NCBI RefSeq assembly: GCF_030272615.1
Contig: NW_026728926.1
Location: forward strand, 42,501-65,000
Direction of reading: 5' to 3'
DNA length: 22,500 nucleotides
DNA from: Cryptomeria japonica
Lineage: Eukaryota > Streptophyta > Pinopsida > Cupressales > Cupressaceae
The notes beneath the pieces were generated by a model. The model had not been told where the DNA came from, made no database searches, and saw nothing but the letters and a program-made list of their open reading frames with translations. The number at the start of each line of letters is the position of its first letter. The first letter of the stretch is position 1. Shown here in pieces: positions 17,213-22,500 of the stretch. Position numbers and translations under genes: made by a program.

Positions 17213-17304
17213 GTGCCCCTCTAACTCGACCAATGCTGGCGCTCGAACGGTGGTAGCGCTCGGATTTTCATTGAGCGCCAGCATTGGTCGATTTAGAGGG
17301 GCAT
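17213..17304 (+). other. Long inverted repeat just downstream of the last promoter
   Basis: Arms 17213-17244 and 17273-17304 are complementary over 32 bp with two imperfections: a C/T mismatch near 17225/17292, and an outermost G/T that would be a G-U pair in RNA. The loop is 28 nt. The arms hold ACCAATGCTGGCGCTC and its complement. It would fall at about +31 to +122 of a transcript from promoter 13. The corresponding places after promoters 11 and 12 are homologous but lack this pairing. Confidence 0.85.
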
Positions 17305-17765
17305 GCGAGATTCCCGAATGCTATGCGAGGGCTCTAACGGAAATGTCTATTGGTTTCGGTATGGATGCAATTGCGAGTGGTTCGGCAAAGGTAGTCGTTC
17401 CGATGCGTCCATGTCGTGGCCAAATCGATAATTCGATTTGAGCCCTCGTATAGCATTTGGGTCTCTCGATGTGATTCCGCATTCCAGTCCCTTTGGGCAC
17501 TGCTTGAGCCGCATCCCAGGGGGTTCCCTTCCCAATAATCTGCCTCGCAACCCGATTGCTATGCGGTGAGGCTCCTCGGCCGCCTCGGAACTATCTGTGT
17601 ATCAGACGCATCGCGGGATAAGGGGTTGGCAACGGTAGTCGCCCCAAGCGCGTCCGATGCTTGGACCATTCCGAGGCGGCCCTGAAGCCTCTTCCGTCTA
17701 GCCGTTGGGTCCTTCTCGCCGCATCCCTCGCCTCGCACCCCGATTGCTATGCGGTGAGGCTCCTC

Positions 17766-17869
17766 GGCCGCCTCGGAACTATCTGTGTATCGGACGCGTC
17801 GCGGGATAAGGGGTTGTCACTGGTAGTCGCCCCAAGCGCGTCCGATGCTTGGACCATTCCGAGGCGGCC
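17766..17869 (+). other. Nested inverted repeat within the 188-bp unit (example unit)
   Basis: In this unit GGCCGCCTCGGAA (17766-17778) is the exact complement of TTCCGAGGCGGCC (17857-17869). Inside it ATCGGACGCG (17789-17798) is the exact complement of CGCGTCCGAT (17837-17846). The two stems are separated by a symmetric 10/10-nt internal loop, and GGGG/CCCC can close further in. The layout recurs in every unit with small losses. Many units read CCTTGG in the left arm, which keeps a U-G pair in RNA. Confidence 0.8.
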
Positions 17870-20182
17870 CTGAAGCCTCTTCCGTCTAGCCGTTGGGTCC
17901 TTCTCGCCGCATCCCTCGCCTCGCACCCCGATTGCTATGCGGTGAGGCTCCTCGGCCGCCTCGGAACTATCTGTGTATCGGACGCGTCGCGGGATAAGGG
18001 GTTGTCATTGGTAGTCGCCCCAAGCGCGTCCGATGCTTGGACCATTCCGAGGCGGCCCTGAAGCCTCTTCGGTCTAGCCGTTGGGTCCTTCTCGCCGCAT
18101 CCCTCGCCTCGCACCCCGATTGCTATGCGGTGAGGCTCCTCGGCCGCCTCGGAACTATCTGTGTATCGGACGCGTCGCGGGATAAGGGGTTGTCACTGGT
18201 AGTCGCCCCAAGCGCGTCCGATGCTTGGACCATTCCGAGGCGGCCCTGAAGCCTCTTCCGTCTAGCCGTTGGGTCCTTCTCGCCGCATCCCTCGCCTCGC
18301 ACCCCGATTGCTATGCGGTGAGGCTCCTCGGCCGCCTCGGAACTATCTGTGTATCGGACGCGTCGCGGGATAAGGGGTTGTCACTGGTAGTCGCCCCAAG
18401 CGCGTTCGATGCTTGGACCATTCCGAGGCGGCCCTGAAGCCTCTTCCGTCTAGCCGTTGGGTCCTTCTCGCCGCATCCCTCGCCTCGCACCCCGATTGCT
18501 ATGCGGTGAGGCTCCTCGGCCGCCTTGGAACTATCTGTGTATCGGACGCGTCGCGGGATAAGGGGTTGTCACTGGTAGTCGCCCCAAGCGCGTCCGATGC
18601 TTGGACCATTCCGAGGCGGACCCGAAGCCTCTTCCGTCTAGCCGTTGGGTCCTTCTCGCCGCATCCTTCGCCTCACACCCCGATTGCTATGCGGTGAGGC
18701 TCCTCGGCCGCCTCGGAACTATCTGTGTATCGGACGCGTCGCGGGATAAGGGGTTGTCACTGGTAGTCGCCCCAAGCGCGTCCGATGCTTGGACCATTCC
18801 GAGGCGGACCCGAAGCCTCTTCCGTCTAGCCGTTGGGTCCTTCTCGCCGCATCCCTCGCCTCGCACCCCGATTGCTATGCGGTGAGGCTCCTCGGCCGCC
18901 TTGGAACTATCTGTGTATCGGACGCGTCGCGGGATAAGGGGTTGTCACTGGTAGTCGCCCCAAGCGCGTCCGATGCTTGGACCATTCCGAGGCGGACCCG
19001 AAGCCTCTTCCGTCTAGCCGTTGGGTCCTTCTCGCCGCATCCCTCGCCTCGCACCCCGATTGCTATGCGGTGAGGCTCCTCGGCCGCCTTGGAACTATCT
19101 GTGTATCGGACGCGTCGCGGGATAAGGGGTTGTCACTGGTAGTCGCCCCAAGCGCGTCCGATGCTTGGACCATTCCGAGGCGGACCCGAAGCCTCTTCCG
19201 TCTAGCCGTTGGGTCCTTCTCGCCGCATCCCTCGCCTCGCACCCCGATTGCTATGCGGTGAGGCTCCTCGGCCGCCTTGGAACTATCTGTGTATCGGACG
19301 CGTCGCGGGATAAGGGGTTGTCACTGGTAGTCGCCCCAAGCGCGTCCGATGCTTGGACCATTCCGAGGCGGCCCCGAAGCCTCTTCCGTCTAGCCGTTGG
19401 GTCCTTCTCGCCGCATCCCTCGCCTCGCACCCCGATTGCTATGCGGTGAGGCTCCTCGGCCGCCTTGGAACTATCTGTGTATCGGACGCGTCGCGGGATA
19501 AGGGGTTGTCACTGGTAGTCGCCCCAAGCGCGTCCGATGCTTGGACCATTCCGAGGCGGCCCCGAAGCCTCTTCCGTGTAGCCGTTGGGTCCTTCTCGCC
19601 GCATCCCTCGCCTCGCACCCCGATTGCTATGCGGTGAGGCTCCTCGGCCGCCTTGGAACTATCTGTGTATCGGACGCGTCGCGGGATAAGGGGTTGTCAC
19701 TGGTAGTCGCCCCAAGCGCGTCCGATGCTTGGACCATTCCGAGGCGGACCTGAAGCCTCTTCCCTCTAGCCGTTGGGGCTTTCTCGCCGCATCCCTCGCC
19801 TCGCACCCCGATTGCTATGCTGTGAGGCTCCTCGGCCGCCTTGGAACTATCTGTGTATCGGACGCATCGCGGGATAAGGGGTTGGCAGTGGTAGTCGCCC
19901 CAAGCGCATCCGATGCTTGGACCATTCCGAGGCGGCCCTGCAGCCTCTTCCGTCTAGCCGTTGGGGCCATCTCGCCGCATCCCCCACCTCGCACCACGAT
20001 TGCTATGCGGTGAGGCTCCTTGGCCGCCTCGGAACTATCTGTGTATCGGACGCATCGCGGGATAAGGGGTTGTCACTGGTAGTCGCCCCAAGCGCGTCCG
20101 ATGCTTGGACTATTCCGAGGCGGCCCTGCAGCCTCTTCCGTCTAGCCGTTGGGGCCATCTCGCTGCATCCCCCACCTCCTCG

Positions 20183-20342
20183 GCCGCCTCGGAACTATCT
20201 GTGTATCGGACGCATCGCGGGATAAGGGGTTGGCAGTGGTAGTCGCCCCAAGCGCGTCCGATGCTTGGACTATTCCGAGGCAGCCCTGCAGCCTCTTCCG
20301 TCTAGCCTTTGGGGCCATCTCGCCGCATCCCTCGCCTCGCAC
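20183..20342 (+). repeat. Shortened 188-bp unit (28-bp deletion)
   Basis: The segment from GCACCCCGATTGC to TGAGGCTC is missing, joining CCCCCACCTC directly to CTCGGCCGCC near 20178. The flanks share CTC, so slippage or short-homology repair is a likely cause. Pairing arms are retained. Confidence 0.85.
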
Positions 20343-21471
20343 CCCGATTGCTATGCGGTGAGGCTCCTCGGCCGCCTGGGAACTATCTTCGTATCGGACG
20401 CATCGCGGGATAAGGGGTTGTCACTGGTAGTCGCCCCAAGCGCGTCCGATGCTTGGACTATTCCGAGGCGGCCCTGTGGCCTCTTCCGTCTAGCCGTTGG
20501 GGCCATCTCGCCGCATCCCCCACCTCGCACCCCGATTGCTATGCGGTGAGGCTCTTCGGCCGCCTTGGAACTATCTTCGTATCGGACGCATCGCGGGATA
20601 AGGGGTTGTCACTGGTAGTGGCCCCAAGCGCGTCCGATGCTTGGACTATTCCGAGGCGGCCCTGCAGCCTCTTCCGTCTAGCCGTTGGGGCCATCTCGCC
20701 GCATCCCCCACCTCGCACCCCGATTGCTATGCGGTGAGGCTCCTCGGCCGCCTTGGAACTATCTTCGTATCGGACGCATCGCGGGATAAGGGGTTGTCAC
20801 TGGTAGTCGCCCCAAGCGCGTCCGATGCTTGGACTATTCCGACGCGGCCCTGTGGCCTCTTCCGTCTAGCCGTTGGGGCCATCTCGCCGCATCCCCCACC
20901 TCGCACCCCGATTGCTATGCGGTGAGGCTCCTCGGCCGCCTTGGAACCATCTTCGTATCGGACGCATCGCGGGATAGGGGGCTGTCACTGGTAGTCGCCC
21001 CAAGCGTGTCCGATGCTTGGACCATTCCTAGGCGGCCCTGAAGCCTCTTCCGTCTAGCCGTTGGGGCCTTCCCGCCCCATCCCTCGCCTCGCACCCCCGA
21101 TTGCTATGCGGTGAGGCTCCTCGGCCGCCTTGGAACCATCTGTGTATCGGACGCATCGCGGGATAAGGGGTTGGCACTGGCAGTCGCCCCAAGCGCGTCC
21201 GATGCTTGGACCATTCCGAGGTGGCCCTGAAGCCTCTTCCGTCTAGCCGTTGGGGCCTTCCCGCCCCATCCCTCGCCTCGCACCCCGATTGATATGCGGT
21301 GAGGCTCCTCGGCCGCCTTGGAACTATCTGTGTATCGGACGCATCGCGGGATAAGGGGTTGGCACTGGTAGTCGTCCCAATCGCATCCGATGCTTGGACC
21401 ATTCCGAGGCGGCCCTGCAGCCTCTTCCGTTTAGCCGTCGGGGCCTTCCCGCCGCATCCCTCGCCTCGCAT

Positions 21472-21720
21472 CCCGATTCCTATGCGGTGAGTCTTCTCGG
21501 CCGCCGCGGAACTATACCTGTTATTGCTACTGCATCCTTCGGCTGGTAACCTCCTCTGCCGCCTTGGAACGTTCTCTTTGTCGGACGCGTCGCGGGATAA
21601 GGGGTTGGCACTGGTAGTCGCCCCAAGCGCGCCCGATGCATAGACCGCTCCGAGTCGACCTTGCTTTCAGCCTCTCACATGCATAGACCTCTCTGAGTCG
21701 ACCCTGCAGCCTCTCACGTT
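21472..21720 (+). repeat. Degenerate end of the 188-bp array
   Basis: One unit expanded and diverged: the CTCGGCCGCC block occurs near 21498 and again as CTCTGCCGCCTTGG near 21552, followed by GATAAGGGGTTGGCACTGG and GTCGCCCCAAGCGCGCCC. GACC(T/C)(T/G)CTCGAGTCGACC-like phrases then repeat twice (near 21645 and 21690). No gene seen. Confidence 0.75.
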
Positions 21721-21724
21721 TAGC

Positions 21725-22018
21725 CTTTGGAATCTCGCCTCACAACATGATTGCTATCCTTGATGCATCCCTTGCCTCGAGCCCTGATTGCTTTCTTGGC
21801 TGCATCCCTCCTCTCCTCACAGCCCGGTTGTCATCACTGCTTCATCCGTCGCTTCATGCATTCTGGCTGCTGGGCCCTTCCCACCGCACACCTCGATTGC
21901 TATCTCTTCTGCATCACACACCCCGATTGCTATCTCTGCTACATCCCTCGGCTCTCACTTCTGCATCCTTCGCCTCACACCTCGATTGCTATCAATGCTG
22001 CATCCGTAACCTCACACC
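21725..22018. repeat. Pyrimidine-rich partial repeats (CGATTGCTAT fragments)
   Basis: About seven fragments of the form GATTGCTAT or GATTGCTTT followed by TGCATCC and CCTCGCACC-like sequence, spaced about 30-60 bp. They correspond to the stretch of the 188-bp unit around GCATCCCTCGCC and CCCCGATTGCTAT. No gene supported. Confidence 0.7.
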
Positions 22019-22162
22019 CCGATTGCTATGCGGGGAGGCTCCTTGGCCGCCTTGGAAATTTCTGTGTGTCGGACGCACCGCGGGATAAGGGGTTGGCACT
22101 GGTAGTCGCCCCAAGTGCGCCCGATTCTTAGACCGCTTCGAGGTGACCTCGTAGCCTCTTTC
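22019..22162 (+). repeat. Isolated diverged 188-bp unit
   Basis: CCGATTGCTATGCGGGGAGG, CTTGGCCGCCTTGG, TCGGACGCACCGCGGGATAA and GGTAGTCGCCCCAAGTG are all in the expected order, but the right arm is diverged (CGCTTCGAGGTGACC), so the outer stem is weakened. Confidence 0.8.
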
Positions 22163-22500
22163 GTCCAGGCTTCCTGCCTTCAACGCCCTTTTTACACCTC
22201 GATTGCTATGCGCGGGCTCGTTGGCGTCTATCACCTCTCTGCGAAGAGTGGCACGATGATTGTTGGGGTAAATCGTAGCAGTCCGATCTCTGGCCTTGGG
22301 CCATTGTGAGGGCTGATCGATTTCCTGTGCGCATCTCGTGTTCGCCCAGTAACAGACTCGACGACTTGTAATCGGTCTTGTTCCCGATTGTTCCTGGAGG
22401 TAGTCTTCGGAACTCTTGGATTTGACCTGTCACTCGAACTGTCCTCTTCCGAGGATGCTTGTGTGTGTGTGCTTGTGCCATTTCCTTGGCGGTATTAACG
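22163..22500 (+). other. Unique sequence, putative distal 5' ETS
   Basis: No tandem structure apart from one GATTGCTATGCGCGGG fragment near 22201 and a short GTGTGTGTGTG tract near 22461. The conserved start of plant 18S rRNA (TACCTGGTTGATCCTGCC) is not present, so the 18S gene, if it follows, begins beyond the window. No gene supported. Confidence 0.5.

Larger units (their letters stand above)
16136..17550 (+). repeat. Promoter-bearing family 3 (three diverged long units)
   Basis: TATATA positions are 441 and 490 bp apart (16246, 16687, 17177). Shared landmarks in order: AAGTCGGAA, GATTCGATGA, the promoter core with AACTTATATAGGGG, CCGTGCCC, TCGACCGATG, GCGCTCGGAT, ATTGCTATGC, GGTAGTCG(C/A)TCCAA, CGATTCGA, TCTAGCTTTTGGGT. 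The units are much more diverged from each other than those in families 1 and 2. The downstream landmarks are those of the 188-bp repeats to the right. No gene supported in any frame. Confidence 0.8.
17551..21471 (+). repeat. 188-bp tandem array, 21 units (putative 5' ETS)
   Basis: Units start at 17551 and every 188 bp to 19995; one shortened unit follows (160 bp), then units at 20343, 20531, 20719, 20907 (189 bp), 21096 and 21284. Each reads CCCGATTGCTATGCGGTGAGG, without a promoter, then CTCGGCCGCCTCGGAA, TCGCGGGATAAGGGGTTG, TGGTAGTCGCCCCAAGCG, GGACCATTCCGAGGCGGCC and TCTAGCCGTTGGG. Units 2-12 are nearly identical; later ones carry TCTTCG, GCCATCTCG, CCCCCACCTCG and CCCGCCCC variants in blocks, so homogenisation was local. 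The 70- and 94-codon frames repeat with the unit and have no start context; they are not genes. Confidence 0.95.

Noticed and set aside
17661-21490. Serial 70- or 94-codon frames in the 188-bp units
   Set aside because: They depend on a TTG start, end once per unit and recur with the DNA period. No sign of coding constraint.
22163-22500. Start of the 18S rRNA gene at the right edge
   Set aside because: The conserved 18S 5' sequence (TACCTGGTTGATCC) is not present before the end of the window.
1-22500. Transposable element explanation for the duplicated modules
   Set aside because: I saw no transposase or reverse transcriptase domain, no terminal repeats and no target-site duplications at the module borders. 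Unequal exchange is simpler.

Overview
The window looks like nuclear ribosomal DNA intergenic spacer (IGS) from a land plant, most likely a gymnosperm. I see no protein-coding gene in it. Two observations anchor this. First, two complete 118-nt 5S rRNA genes lie on the minus strand (2311-2428 and 10247-10364), each followed by a T-run of the RNA polymerase III terminator type. Second, thirteen copies of a plant-type RNA polymerase I core promoter (TATATAGGGG) lie on the plus strand between 13055 and 17186. The 18S gene should therefore lie beyond the right edge and the 26S gene beyond the left edge; neither is in the window. The 5S wording (from memory), the very long and repetitive spacer, and 5S genes inserted in the IGS on the strand opposite to the 35S unit (reported for Podocarpus) point to a gymnosperm. 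That assignment is inference.

Layout. 1-11618 holds one complete and one partial copy of a roughly 7.9-kb module. 1-3682 reappears at 7874-11618 almost unchanged, apart from a 63-bp length difference and few substitutions. Each module reads left to right: a GC-rich, CpG-rich satellite built from palindromic pieces such as GGTGCGCACC and GGAGCGCTCC, interrupted by a 110-bp AT-rich element; a GC-rich low-repeat stretch with a G-quadruplex-type motif; the antisense 5S gene; a purine-rich degenerate repeat; and a CACCC minisatellite. Between the two copies (3683-7873) the satellite and AT-element cassettes form higher-order repeats, including an internal offset of about 2365 bp. To the right the CACCC minisatellite continues to about 12815.

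13007-17550 is the promoter zone. Six promoters sit in units of about 157 bp, then comes an array of 52-bp repeats, then four promoters in 311-bp units, then a 50/56-bp minisatellite, then three promoters in longer diverged units. The block GAGAATCGGACAAATA-(G/A)CT-TATATAGGGG is the most conserved part of all these units. The first transcribed bases (GGGGAG) can pair with a CTCCCC 14-21 nt downstream in every copy. The last promoter (17158-17186) is the best candidate for the 35S gene promoter.

17551-21471 is a tandem array of 21 units of 188 bp, followed by decayed copies to about 22160 and unique sequence to the end. The 188-bp unit resembles the segment that follows the promoter in the 16.2-17.5 kb units, so it looks like an amplified, promoterless piece of the external transcribed spacer. 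If 17182 is the gene start site, the 5' ETS is longer than 5.3 kb.

The many long open reading frames on both strands (up to 662 codons) are by-products of stop-poor GC repeats and are not annotated as genes.
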